From NCBI GenBank assembly GCA_022750155.1, contig JAKIWG010000010.1:1-64000 (forward strand): 64,000 nt of DNA, given 5' to 3'. The stretch comes from Thermoplasmata archaeon (GTDB lineage: Archaea > Thermoplasmatota > Thermoplasmata > Lutacidiplasmatales > UBA184). Below are positions 25,926 to 34,958 of the stretch, piece after piece. How positions within the stretch are numbered: position 1 is the stretch's first letter; each line of letters begins with the position of its first letter. The notes below the pieces were generated by a model that saw only the letters and a list, made by a program, of their open reading frames with translations, did not search any database and was not told the origin of the DNA. Both the position numbers and the translations under genes were made by a program.

Positions 25926-27006
25926 CGACGTCCTCGTCCTCCAGCGCGTGGGTCCGGCCGACGGTCTGCCCCGGAAACCTCGCGCTCTTTCCCCAGACCA
26001 TCGCCGCCTTGAAATGGAGGTCGAGATCTTCCGGGAGCCGCTTCAGTAGCTGCTCGACCTTGTCCCCGCGACGCAAGATCACCGGCTCTTCCCGGTCGGG
26101 GGGCCCTCCGGGGGGTTTGACGTAGATCCGGACGAACGCGAGCGCGTCGGCGATCGCCCGGACGAGCTCGGGGAGCCCTGCTTTGGTCTTCGCGGAGATG
26201 AAGGTCGTCGGGAACCCGCGCGTCTTCTCGTTGAGCTTCGCTCGCTCCTCGGCGGTGAGCAGTTCGGTCTTGTTGACCGCCAGGATCGCGACCAGGTAGA
26301 CCCGGTTGCCGGCGAGGACATCGATCAGCTGGTCCGCCGTCGCATCCTCGCGGAGCACGATCTGGCCGTTGTGCATCCCGAATTCTCGTGCGATCTGCAC
26401 GGCGAGACCGCCCGAGAGGTGGGTCAGCCGGACCGTCGAATTGATCAACAACCCCCCGCGGTCCCCCGGGGTCACCACGATCTTCGGCGGACGCGAATTG
26501 ATCCGGACCCCGGCTCCCTCGAGCTCGTTGAGCAGCGCCCGGAAGTCGGTGTGCTCCGGGTCGACCATGAAGAGGATCAGGTCCGTCGACCGGACCACGG
26601 AGAGCACCTCGCGTCCACGTCCCCGGCCCTTGGAGGCCCCGGGAATGAGCCCGGGCATGTCGAGGATCTGGATCGACGCCCCCTCGTAGCGGAGCATCCC
26701 GGGGATGATCGAGACCGTCGTGAAATCGTAGGCGGCCGCCTCGCTCTCGGCCCCGGTAAGCTTCGTGAGGAGAGTCGACTTCCCGACCGACGGGTAGCCG
26801 ACCAACCCGACCGTGGCGTGACCGGACTTTCGGACCGCGTAGCCGAGCCCGCCACCGCCCTTGCTCGCCGCACGTTTCTCCCGCTCCAAGCGCAGGACGG
26901 CGATCTTGGCCCGCAGGCGCCCGATGTGGTGGGAAGTGGCCTTGTTGTACTGGGTCTTGCGGATCTCGTCCTCGACCTCGGTGATCTGCTCTTCGATCGA
27001 GGACAA
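25888..27006 (-). CDS. DRG-family GTP-binding protein (Obg superfamily)
   Basis: The 372-residue GTPase of the archaeal/eukaryotic DRG group is implicated in translation. It has an N-terminal helical segment (IEEQITEVEDEIRKTQYNKA), G1 GYPSVGKST, DFTTVSIIPGM, G3 DMPGLIPGASKGRGRG, and a C-terminal TGS domain (VRIYVKPPGG; TVGRTHALEDEDVVTIV). The G4 box reads NKTE instead of NKxD, a conservative but unusual change. TTG at 27006 is the best start for a normal DRG N-terminus. Confidence 0.93.
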   Translation of the reverse strand: MSSIEEQITEVEDEIRKTQYNKATSHHIGRLRAKIAVLRLEREKRAASKGGGGLGYAVRKSGHATVGLVGYPSVGKSTLLTKLTGAESEAAAYDFTTVSIIPGMLRYEGASIQILDMPGLIPGASKGRGRGREVLSVVRSTDLILFMVDPEHTDFRALLNELEGAGVRINSRPPKIVVTPGDRGGLLINSTVRLTHLSGGLAVQIAREFGMHNGQIVLREDATADQLIDVLAGNRVYLVAILAVNKTELLTAEERAKLNEKTRGFPTTFISAKTKAGLPELVRAIADALAFVRIYVKPPGGPPDREEPVILRRGDKVEQLLKRLPEDLDLHFKAAMVWGKSARFPGQTVGRTHALEDEDVVTIVVERGARGQ

Positions 27007-27121
27007 GGACGGTCTCCGGGACCTCGAAGGACGGTCTGCGATACTTGAGGGTGACGCGCGCCGACCGCCTCCACCGTTCACCGTCCGGCGTGCGCGAAAC
27101 GACGATGGCCCCGCACCGTGA

Positions 27122-29560
27122 TTGGCACTCGGGGGCCCGGAGTTGGACCGAGGCTCTCGGCCGGTCCGTTATCGGTTCGAATCCCGGCCCACGCGAGTCG
27201 AGCGGGAGGAGGCGGAGCGGTTCGAGACCCGGCTCTCTCGATCCCTGCGGGTCGCGCTCGCGTGGGCTCTCCCATTATCGCTACGGTGGGAGGGCGGCGT
27301 TGGGGGTGGGATCGTGCTCTCGGTCCGGGGCCTGTCGGCGGCCCGCTGGGTCGACCGCGTGCTCCAACCCACGTACGAGCCCCACGGTTGGAGGCTCCAG
27401 GGCGGCCGCGTCGAACCACGGCGGTGCGAGATGCCGCCGCGATGGGCGGAGCGAACACGGGCTCCTCCCCTCGCCCTCCCCGGACCCGAGTCCGGTCCAG
27501 GAGGCCGCTGGTCGGAGACGGTCTTTGCGGGGATGGGGGCGATGCCGTCGGGGCTCGCCGTGGAGTGGGACGTTCAGCCATTGGGGCTCGCCGAGCACCC
27601 GATCGAGCTCCTTCCCCCGACGATCCTGCAGCCGGTCCCTCTGGGATACCGTCCGGTTCCAGCTTCGGCGTCCGAACGTCAGGTGATGGACGACTCGATC
27701 TCCCACCGTTGGCAGGCACAGTGGGGCGTGGTGGGACGACTGACCGCCGGGGCCGGCGCGGACCTCCAGGGCATGGAAGAGCTCGACCGGCTGGTTCAGT
27801 CGGCTTCGCATGTTCCGGGGAGGGCCGGAATCCGGTTCCGGCGCCGGCGCGCCTGGCTGCCGGGGCGTCCGGCACAGTTCCGGATCTCCGAGGCGGAGCT
27901 TCGGGCGTTCTTCCCTTCCCCGTGGTCGTTCACGGCGTTCCGACCGCAGGAGGAGGGAGCGGCCCCGGTGCATCGTCTGCGGTTGCGTCCACCGGCCACG
28001 GACCCTGCCATCGCGATCGATGCCCAGCAGGGCCGGCACCTGCTCGTGCTCGGCGAGACCGGGATGGGGAAGAGCACGCTGTTAATCGAGCTCGCGCGCC
28101 GAGCGATGCGATGGGGCTCGGTGGTCCTCTTTGACCCGATCGGGGACACGACGCGTCGCTTGGTCGGGTCGATGACGCCGGCGGAGCGCGCTCGCGCCGT
28201 CCTGATCTCGCCCATCCACTCGCCCGTGGGGATCAACGCGGTCCCCGTTCACGGCCGGGAGGGCCGGGGCAATGCCGCGTCCGCTGAGCGGGCCCGGGAG
28301 GACCTGGTGGGAGCGCTCCGCAGGGTGCGGGAATCCCGGTACGAGGGCTCCCCGTTCTGGGGCCCGCGCCTCGAGGAGACCGCGACGATCGCGATCGATG
28401 CCGCGTCACGGTTCCCCGGAGGAACCCTGCTCGATGCCCAGCACCTGCTCGAGGCCATCGGGCACAGGCCCGGACCCGTCCCCCCCGAGGCCCGGGAGTC
28501 TGTGGAGGCGCTTCGCCGCCGCGTCATGGAGCGGCCCGAAGAGGTCGACGGGACGCGACGCCTTCTCGGCGAGATCACGAGACACTCATTGCTACGCCGA
28601 ATGCTCTGCGAGCCGAACCCCCGTTGGAGCGTCGCGGACGCGCTGGCCCCGAACCGCACCGTGCTGCTCGCCGGTGAGGCCCCCGAGGCGGGCGAAGGCG
28701 TCGCGCGATCGCTGCTCTCCGTGCACCTCGCGATCCTGTGGGCCGAGCTGATCGCCCGCCCCCGCCCCTCGAAGGTGTTCCTGGTGCTGGACGAGGTTCA
28801 ATGGTACGCCCACGAGAGCCTCGGTGAGATGCTTCGCTTGGGGCGTCGGTTCAACCTTCACGTGTGGGCTGCGACCCAGTCGCTCTCGCGGCTCCCGCTC
28901 CCGCTGAGAGATGCCCTGCTGACCAACTCCGCCGATGTCGTCCTGTTCCGAGGGTCGCCGGAGGAGGCGCGCGAGTTCGCTCGATGGTCCTCTCTGATCA
29001 AAGCCGAAGAAATCGGGGCGCTACCGAGGGGGCGCGCGCTGGTGTTCGTCGACAAGGGTCGAGAACTCTCCTGGCTGGATGGGGACCGAGGGGTGGAGTC
29101 GTCCGCCCCGGACCCCGAAAGCTGGGAGGAGGTCGTCGAGCGATCGGAGGCATGGGTCGTCCCCCAGGCCGTTCCCGTCCCGTCGGACCATCCGATCGGT
29201 GGGGACGGTCCAGCCCCGCCGGGTGCGGCTGATCCCCTCCGGGACCTGATCCTCATCCTCTGGGCAGGGTTGCTTGCGGTCGAGCCCGCTCCCACGCTAA
29301 GGATATCGCTCACCGGTTTGCGTCGCGTCGCCGACCCGGCCGGGCAGCGCGTGCGCGAGCTGGGCCGACGATTGGCCGACGCAGGGGTCCGGATGGATAC
29401 GGGCCGGGACGACTCCGGGAGCTTTTGGATCGTCGCGCGCGAGGGATTCCGCACGCTCCTGTCCTCCGGGGTCGATCCGGCCGAGCTCGTCCGGGCGGCC
29501 GAGCGATGGCGGTCCATCGGCGAGCGGGACTCGGCCCGGCCGGCACAAAAAGCACATTAG
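27122..29560 (+). CDS. VirD4/TraG-HerA-like DNA-pump ATPase
   Basis: The 812-residue product has an N-terminal region of about 290 residues without transmembrane helices, then a FtsK/HerA-type motor. Walker A is GETGMGKST (about residue 311), followed by VVLFDPIGD. Walker B is VFLVLDEVQWY (about 555), followed by a sensor-like LHVWAATQSLSRLP, as in conjugative coupling proteins and VirB4/HerA relatives. The C-terminal 130 residues look like a small winged-helix domain. TTG at 27122 is the furthest upstream start. It heads an operon with three RecA-fold genes. No relaxase or pilus gene is near, so a conjugative role is not supported. Confidence 0.8.
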   Translation: MALGGPELDRGSRPVRYRFESRPTRVEREEAERFETRLSRSLRVALAWALPLSLRWEGGVGGGIVLSVRGLSAARWVDRVLQPTYEPHGWRLQGGRVEPRRCEMPPRWAERTRAPPLALPGPESGPGGRWSETVFAGMGAMPSGLAVEWDVQPLGLAEHPIELLPPTILQPVPLGYRPVPASASERQVMDDSISHRWQAQWGVVGRLTAGAGADLQGMEELDRLVQSASHVPGRAGIRFRRRRAWLPGRPAQFRISEAELRAFFPSPWSFTAFRPQEEGAAPVHRLRLRPPATDPAIAIDAQQGRHLLVLGETGMGKSTLLIELARRAMRWGSVVLFDPIGDTTRRLVGSMTPAERARAVLISPIHSPVGINAVPVHGREGRGNAASAERAREDLVGALRRVRESRYEGSPFWGPRLEETATIAIDAASRFPGGTLLDAQHLLEAIGHRPGPVPPEARESVEALRRRVMERPEEVDGTRRLLGEITRHSLLRRMLCEPNPRWSVADALAPNRTVLLAGEAPEAGEGVARSLLSVHLAILWAELIARPRPSKVFLVLDEVQWYAHESLGEMLRLGRRFNLHVWAATQSLSRLPLPLRDALLTNSADVVLFRGSPEEAREFARWSSLIKAEEIGALPRGRALVFVDKGRELSWLDGDRGVESSAPDPESWEEVVERSEAWVVPQAVPVPSDHPIGGDGPAPPGAADPLRDLILILWAGLLAVEPAPTLRISLTGLRRVADPAGQRVRELGRRLADAGVRMDTGRDDSGSFWIVAREGFRTLLSSGVDPAELVRAAERWRSIGERDSARPAQKAH

Positions 29561-29585
29561 GGCGGAGTTCCCCTCATTTACGCCG

Positions 29586-30365
29586 ATGGCTGATGGGGCA
29601 CTTCCGGGAGGGCCGGCCTCCGAACCTCCCGGGGAGCGCTGCCCCTCGGGGATCGAGGCGCTCGATAATATCTTGGGTGGCGGGTTCCCGCGCGGCCATC
29701 TGGTGCTGGTCGCCGGATCCGTCGGTACCGGAAAGACGACCCTCACCCTCGAGTTCCTGGTCCGCGGGGCGGAGCGGGGGGAGCGTAGCTTGTTCCTGTC
29801 GGTCACCGAGGCGTCCAGCAAGCTTCGGCAAAACCTCTCGACGTTCGAGTTCTTTCGGCCCGAGCTCGTCTCGAGCGGCCGGCTCGTCTTCGTCGACATC
29901 CCCGTCGTCTACGAGAAGCTCGGGCTCGACCACGAGGAGCTGACCCTCGAGGAGATCGACCTGCTCATCCGGGCGATCCAGGGCCTCGTCACCGAGCTCA
30001 AGATCTCCCGCCTGGTCATCGATTCGCTCACGAGCGTCTGCTACCGGATCCGACGCGAGGAACGGATCCGAGATTTCATGCTGAAGCTCTCCCAGGTGCT
30101 CGCCGACCTGAACTGCACCACGCTGCTCGTCTCGGAGATCGGGCAGGCGAGCGGGCGCTTCTCCCTCCATGGGGTGGAGGAGGCGATCGTCGACGGGGTG
30201 ATCCTCCTCGGGAACACGCGCCGCCAGGGGGACATCATCCGGGTGCTCCAGATCATCAAGATGCGCGGCACCTCGCACTCCCGCGCCCAGTACGTGGTCG
30301 AGCTGACGCCCATCGGACTGCTGATGGCCCCCCACCTCAAGGGCGGGCGCCAGGAGGGGATGTAG
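29586..30365 (+). CDS. KaiC/RadA-like RecA-superfamily ATPase, intact active site
   Basis: The 259-residue single-domain KaiC-like protein has Walker A GSVGTGKTT (residues 44-52), Walker B LVIDSLTSV (about 140) and an acidic residue after strand 2 (LFLSVTEASS). Family members form hexamers that act in signalling or DNA transactions. It begins 25 bases after the DNA-pump gene and ends 1 base before the next gene, so it is firmly in the operon. Confidence 0.88.
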   Translation: MADGALPGGPASEPPGERCPSGIEALDNILGGGFPRGHLVLVAGSVGTGKTTLTLEFLVRGAERGERSLFLSVTEASSKLRQNLSTFEFFRPELVSSGRLVFVDIPVVYEKLGLDHEELTLEEIDLLIRAIQGLVTELKISRLVIDSLTSVCYRIRREERIRDFMLKLSQVLADLNCTTLLVSEIGQASGRFSLHGVEEAIVDGVILLGNTRRQGDIIRVLQIIKMRGTSHSRAQYVVELTPIGLLMAPHLKGGRQEGM

Positions 30366-30366
30366 G

Positions 30367-30951
30367 ATGGCCCCGGACGGCGACATCGGCGAACGCCTGC
30401 GCGCGCTCTCCGGCGGTTCCGCGGTCGCCCTGCGGCTCGACCCGCACGAGTACGCCGACCACTACTTCGCCGCCCTCGCCGCGACGTTGCGCGACCTCGG
30501 CCCGGATTCGAGCTCGATGACGATCTACGTCTCGGTCACGAACCCGGCGTCGCTCGTCTGGTCGCTCGCCCAGGCCCTCGACGTCACGGCCGACCGCCTC
30601 TGGTTCGTCGATGCGATCTCGCACATCATGATGAACTACCGCGACCCGCTCCCGAACGCCACCTACATCGAGAGCCCCCGGATGCTCGAGGACATGATGC
30701 TCCGGGTCGAGTACCTCCTCCGGAAGTACCCGAGTCCCCACCCGACGGTGGTGATCGACTCGGTCAACTCCCTCGCGATCCACAATCCGCCCGACCTCCT
30801 GTCGGAGTTCTTCCATATCCTACTCAACAATCTGAAGAGCCGACAGGTGCTGACCGCGCTCCTCGTGGTCTCCGACGATACCACGAGCGCCCTCGACCAG
30901 ATGCTCGCGCTGGTCGTCGACGAGACCATCGACCTCGGGCGGAGGGGCTAG
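30367..30951 (+). CDS. RecA-fold protein lacking a P-loop
   Basis: The 194-residue protein keeps the outline of a KaiC-like domain: strand SMTIYVSVTNPASL, WFVDAISHI, then a Walker-B-like PTVVIDSVNSLAI and LTALLVVSDD. The N-terminal part that should hold Walker A is truncated and reads ALSGGSAVALRLDPHEY, with no GxxxxGK. It is probably a non-hydrolysing partner of its neighbours. It is separated by 1 base from the gene before and 0 from the gene after. Confidence 0.75.
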   Translation: MAPDGDIGERLRALSGGSAVALRLDPHEYADHYFAALAATLRDLGPDSSSMTIYVSVTNPASLVWSLAQALDVTADRLWFVDAISHIMMNYRDPLPNATYIESPRMLEDMMLRVEYLLRKYPSPHPTVVIDSVNSLAIHNPPDLLSEFFHILLNNLKSRQVLTALLVVSDDTTSALDQMLALVVDETIDLGRRG

Positions 30952-31737
30952 ATGGGCAAGCTCGCCGGCGATGTCGTCCTCGGGATCCCCGAGCTCGACC
31001 GGGACCTCACCGCGTCGCTGCCCCCCGGATGGCTCGGCCTGCTCGTCGGCTCGGCCGGTTCGGCGACCTCGCTGTTCGCCAAGCAGTTCGCCCACGCCGG
31101 ACTGGGGAGCAGCCCCGTGCTCTACTACTCGGTCTACGAATCGACCTCGGACGTGGAGCGGGCCTTCCACGACTTCGGCTGGGACCCGAGCGGTCTCAAG
31201 ATCTTCAATCTCGCCGAGGAGTACTACCAGAAGGTACTGCTGCGGGACCTCGAGATCTCCCGCCTGAGGGAGCGCGGCCTCAGCTATGGAGAGGTCGCCG
31301 GGGTCCCGGTCTCGGTGAGCAATCCGCGCACCTTCAACCTGACGAGCCGCCTGTTGGCGGACCTGGCCGCCCTCGACTCCCCGTTCCGCCTGGTCCTCGA
31401 CTCGCTCGACTTCCTGCTCGAGATCCTCGAACCGGAGGCCGTTCTCACGGTGGCGCGCCAGATCCGTCATCGGGCGCAGACGCTGGGGGGGATGGCCCTG
31501 CTCTCCATCCAGGGGGACATCCACGAGCGTCGGACGACCGGACTCCTGGAGGACATGGCCGACCTCGTCATCGAGCTCCAGGCGCTCCCGCAGGCCGGGG
31601 GCTACGAGCACCGGATCGCCGTCTCGAAGATCCGCAACCACCCGGAACGCTCCCGGATCGCCTCGGCCCAGGTGACCGGCTCCGGCTTCGGGCTCCTCGA
31701 TGCCCCCGTGGGGGCCACCAGCCCACCCTCGCGGTAG
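30952..31737 (+). CDS. KaiC-like protein with destroyed Walker A
   Basis: The 261-residue paralogue starts directly after the preceding stop. The KaiC fold is recognisable (LGIPELDRDL; LYYSVYESTSDVERAF; Walker B FRLVLDSLDFLLE), but the P-loop reads GSAGSATS (residues 33-40), without the Lys needed for phosphate binding. Loss in two of three sister proteins suggests structural or regulatory subunits rather than decay, since both frames are intact. Confidence 0.8.
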   Translation: MGKLAGDVVLGIPELDRDLTASLPPGWLGLLVGSAGSATSLFAKQFAHAGLGSSPVLYYSVYESTSDVERAFHDFGWDPSGLKIFNLAEEYYQKVLLRDLEISRLRERGLSYGEVAGVPVSVSNPRTFNLTSRLLADLAALDSPFRLVLDSLDFLLEILEPEAVLTVARQIRHRAQTLGGMALLSIQGDIHERRTTGLLEDMADLVIELQALPQAGGYEHRIAVSKIRNHPERSRIASAQVTGSGFGLLDAPVGATSPPSR

Positions 31738-31787
31738 CTAGCGCTTATCTATCGTCCTCCGCTCGTAGAGACCGAGAGGTTCCTCCG

Positions 31788-32561
31788 ATGGACGATGTGG
31801 TGGTCCGCATGCTCGAAACCGTTCAGCTGAAGGACCCGGTATTGGTCGAGGGGCTCCCCGGGGTCGGGAACGTCGGCAAGCTCGCCGCCGACTACCTCCG
31901 CGACAAGGTCGAGGCGAAGCCCCTCGCGACGTTCTATTCGAAGTTCTTCCCCCCGCAGGTCTACGTCAGCGAGACGGGCCTCACGAGGCTCGTGTCGCAG
32001 GACCTGTTCTACCGGCGGGCGCGCCGCTCGGGCGAGCGGGACCTGCTGATCCTCGGAGGGGACTACCAGGGGATCTCGCCGGAGGGTCAGTACGAGCTCA
32101 CCCACCGGGTCCTCGAGGTCGCCCACCACCACGGCGTCAAGCAGGTGTTCACTCTCGCCGGGTTCGCCCAGGGCCACGTCGTCGAGACCCCGCGTGTCCT
32201 CGGGGCCGCCACGTCGACGGACCGCGTCGAGGCGATGAAGAAGCTGGGCGTCGTCTTCTCACGCAACGATCCCGGCGGAGGGCTGATCGGCGCGAGCGGA
32301 CTGTTCCTCGGGCTGGGCCGCCTCTTCGACATGGAAGGCGTCTGCCTCATGGGGGAGACGAGCGGCTACTTCGTCGACCCCCGCAGCGCCGAGGCCGTGC
32401 TCAAGGTCCTCGCCAAGGCACTCGGCATCGAGCTCGATTTCGCCGACCTCGAGGCGAAGGCGAAGGAGATCGACCGGATCGCTCAGAAGATCCACGACGC
32501 CGAGTCCAAGGCCCCCGACTCCCCGGCCCAGACCCGGGAAGACCTGGGATACATCGGCTAG
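31788..32561 (+). CDS. PAC2-family protein (proteasome assembly chaperone-like)
   Basis: The 257-residue protein has the archaeal PAC2 pattern: PVLVEGLPGVGNVGKLAADY near the N-terminus, LLILGGDYQGISPEGQYELT, FTLAGFAQG and LMGETSGYFVDPRSAEAVL. Eukaryotic PAC2 helps assemble proteasome alpha rings; the archaeal role is not established. The C-terminal 45 residues form a charged helix. TTATCTAT at 31745-31752 is a possible TATA box, so it may be transcribed separately from the ATPase operon. Confidence 0.88.
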   Translation: MDDVVVRMLETVQLKDPVLVEGLPGVGNVGKLAADYLRDKVEAKPLATFYSKFFPPQVYVSETGLTRLVSQDLFYRRARRSGERDLLILGGDYQGISPEGQYELTHRVLEVAHHHGVKQVFTLAGFAQGHVVETPRVLGAATSTDRVEAMKKLGVVFSRNDPGGGLIGASGLFLGLGRLFDMEGVCLMGETSGYFVDPRSAEAVLKVLAKALGIELDFADLEAKAKEIDRIAQKIHDAESKAPDSPAQTREDLGYIG

Positions 32562-32580
32562 CCCCGGCCCGGTCCGCACG

Positions 32581-33681
32581 ATGGGGACACCGTCGATCCC
32601 CGAGGGACCCCGCACCGTCCCCGACCGCCTGCGGAGCGCGGCGGGCCACGGCGGTCGACTTTCGTTCGACCGGTTCTTGGAGATCGCCCTGTACGACCCC
32701 GACGCGGGGTTCTACCAGGCGGAGCGTCCCCGGCTCGGCCCCGAGGGGGACTTCTACACCGCCGCCCACGTCCACCCCCTGTTCGGACGAACGATCGCCG
32801 CCCGGATATGGGCGGAGTTCGTGCGGCGGGGACGCCCCTACGGATTCCGGGTGGTGGAAATGGGTCCGGGCGATGGCGCGCTGGCCTCCCAGATCGCATC
32901 GGCCCTGAGTGCCCGGCTCACCCCGGGAGAGGAGGTCGAGTACCTCCTGGTCGACCGCGCCGCGCGCATGCTCGACCGGGCGCTCGACCGGATCGCGCGC
33001 GACGGGCCGATGAACGGGATCCGGTGGCGAAGCGCGCCCTCGCTGTCGGGCGACGGCGTGTTCGCCGGGGTGGTGCTGGCGAACGAGTTCCTCGATGCGC
33101 TTCCGTTCCGCCGGCTCGTGTGGCGCGGCGGCTCGTGGCACGAGCTCCTCGTCGACCTGAGCAGCGAGCCGTTCTCGTGGGCCGAAGGCCCGATGGCCCG
33201 AGGGGTCCCCTCCCCCGCCCTTCCCCCGGGAGCCCGCGAAGGCGCGATCCTCGAGGTCGGACTCCAGGCCGAAGCGTTCCTTCGCGAGGTGGGGGACCAC
33301 CTGCGTTCCGGTGCCGCGCTGTTCCTCGACTACGGGGCCGATGAGGAGGTCCTGATCCAGGGCCACTCGGCCGGCACGCTCACCGGTTTCCGTAGGCACC
33401 GGGCCGTCCCGTATCCGCTCGAGTCGCCGGGAGAGGTCGACCTCAGTGCCTTCGTCAATTTCACGCGAGTTCGATCCTCGGCGCGCGCGAGCGGGTTGAC
33501 CGAGGTCGGCTACCGATCCCAGGCGGACACGCTGGGCGCCTGGGGCTTCTCCGAACTTCTGGAAGCCGAACTCGCCGCCACCGGCGACCCCGAGGCGCGG
33601 GTGAAGACGCAACTCGCCGCGAAGAACCTCCTCTTCGGGTTCGGCAACTTCCAAGTGCTCGAGCTCGCCACACGCGCTTGA
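32581..33681 (+). CDS. SAM-dependent methyltransferase, MidA/NDUFAF7 family
   Basis: The 366-residue protein matches the COG1565 family. It has the N-terminal SFDRFLEIALYDPDAGFYQ, DFYTAAHVHPLFG, a SAM-binding VVEMGPGDGALASQI, and ANEFLDALPFRRLV. In eukaryotes the relative methylates an Arg of a complex I subunit; the archaeal substrate is unknown. It starts 19 bases after the PAC2 gene on the same strand. Confidence 0.9.
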   Translation: MGTPSIPEGPRTVPDRLRSAAGHGGRLSFDRFLEIALYDPDAGFYQAERPRLGPEGDFYTAAHVHPLFGRTIAARIWAEFVRRGRPYGFRVVEMGPGDGALASQIASALSARLTPGEEVEYLLVDRAARMLDRALDRIARDGPMNGIRWRSAPSLSGDGVFAGVVLANEFLDALPFRRLVWRGGSWHELLVDLSSEPFSWAEGPMARGVPSPALPPGAREGAILEVGLQAEAFLREVGDHLRSGAALFLDYGADEEVLIQGHSAGTLTGFRRHRAVPYPLESPGEVDLSAFVNFTRVRSSARASGLTEVGYRSQADTLGAWGFSELLEAELAATGDPEARVKTQLAAKNLLFGFGNFQVLELATRA

Positions 33682-33712
33682 CGGGGGAAGCGAGCGCGCC
33701 CCGAGCGAATGG

Positions 33713-34384
33713 TCAGGTCGTGAGCTTGGGCTTCGCCGGGAGGATCATCTCGGCGACCTTCGCGGTCACGAGCAGGCGCGCTGTCTCGGGGGGGAGCGTA
33801 AGCACGTCCTCCTTGCGAAGGTCGACCGTCTCCCCCAGGACCTCGATCGGTCGCCCATCCTTGAGGACCCGGACGTACGCTACGGGCGGCAGCACGGGGC
33901 CATGGGTTCCCTCCCCCGCTGGGGCGGGCAGGGGCGCGGGAGGGGCCGCCACATCGGGGAGCACCGGGAACGACGGAGATTCCCCACTCGGGGGGGGTCC
34001 GGTGGGTTCGAGGAACGGGGCCACGGCGGTGCGGTGCCCACGGAGCAGGCGCAGGAGCTGGTCGAACAGCGTGCGCTCCTCGGGCAGGGCGTTGGGGAGC
34101 TCCCGGGCTCCGCCGACCGCGGCCTGGAACGAAAGCGAGAGGATCTTCGTCATCCGCGCTTCGATGACATCCCGGGCGACCTGGGTGGCCCGCTGGTAGG
34201 TTTGCCGGGCGAGCTCCCCCTTCTTTCCCGAGGGGTTCTCCCGGAGCTCGAACTCGAACGTCTTGCGGAGCTCGGCGAGGTAGTTCTGGGTCGCCGGGTA
34301 GAATTCGTGGGGGAGCTTGGCGAGCCCCCGCGCCGCCGCTTCCGAGCGTCGCCACTCGAGAAGTTGGGTGTACGGGTCGGCCAC
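33713..34384 (-). CDS. GINS complex subunit (Gins51/Sld5-like)
   Basis: The 223-residue protein is a subunit of the GINS complex that activates the MCM replicative helicase with a GAN/Cdc45-type protein. The A domain opens YTQLLEWRRSEAAARGLAKL with PHEFYPATQNYLAEL, continues through a helical region, a Pro-rich linker (about 130-170) and a small B domain (VAYVRVLKDGRPIEVLGETV). The GTG at 34384 is the natural start; upstream frame overlaps the divergent Toprim gene region. Confidence 0.8.
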   Translation of the reverse strand: MADPYTQLLEWRRSEAAARGLAKLPHEFYPATQNYLAELRKTFEFELRENPSGKKGELARQTYQRATQVARDVIEARMTKILSLSFQAAVGGARELPNALPEERTLFDQLLRLLRGHRTAVAPFLEPTGPPPSGESPSFPVLPDVAAPPAPLPAPAGEGTHGPVLPPVAYVRVLKDGRPIEVLGETVDLRKEDVLTLPPETARLLVTAKVAEMILPAKPKLTT

Positions 34385-34436
34385 GGATACCTCGGGGAGA
34401 ACGCCGAAGGGGCGGATGCTATAGGAGTTTTGGCAC

Positions 34437-34958
34437 GTGACCGGAGCTGAAAGGAGGAGTCGCTCCGGCCAAGCCGGCGCGGCCCCCGCAGTGGAACCGA
34501 TCGATCGTCGAGAGGCCGCCTGGACCGAGTTCCAGAAGGTCTGGGGGGAGCTTCTCGAGTCGCTCCAGACGCCCGGCTCCGCGATCCTCGTGGAGGGGGA
34601 GCGGGACCGGGACTCGCTCCTGCGGCTCGGGGTGCGTGCCCCCATCCATCTGGTCCATCGCGGCCAGTCTCTCAGCCAGCTCTCCCACGGGCTAGAGGGC
34701 CAAGTGCGGAGGCTCATCGTCCTGACCGATTGGGACCGCTCGGGGGGTCAGCTGGCCCAGCGGGTCCGCGAGCTCCTCGAGGCGGGGCCGGTGACCGTTG
34801 ACCTCGAGTTTAGGCGCCGGGTGGCCCGCGCGCTCCGCGGCGAGCTGGTCCACGTCGAGGGTCTCGCCGGCTGGGCCCAACGCCTCGCCGAGCGGCACGC
34901 CGGCTCTCTCGAGCAACTGTGGGACCCGGAGCCCGTGACCCGTCGGCCTACGGGATGA
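34437..34958 (+). CDS. Toprim domain protein
   Basis: The 173-residue protein contains a Toprim fold (about 45-125): AILVEGERDRDSLLRLG carries the catalytic-type Glu, and LIVLTDWDRSGGQLAQRV the DxD. Stand-alone archaeal Toprim proteins are related to RNase M5/DnaG Toprim but have no settled function. It lies divergent from GINS, and its last 11 bases overlap the convergent L15e gene. Confidence 0.82.
   Translation: MTGAERRSRSGQAGAAPAVEPIDRREAAWTEFQKVWGELLESLQTPGSAILVEGERDRDSLLRLGVRAPIHLVHRGQSLSQLSHGLEGQVRRLIVLTDWDRSGGQLAQRVRELLEAGPVTVDLEFRRRVARALRGELVHVEGLAGWAQRLAERHAGSLEQLWDPEPVTRRPTG

Noticed and set aside
27122-29560. Conjugative type IV secretion locus
   Set aside because: The ATPase is VirD4/HerA-like, but no relaxase, VirB4/VirB6 membrane genes or pilin lie nearby and the neighbours are RecA-fold proteins and housekeeping genes.
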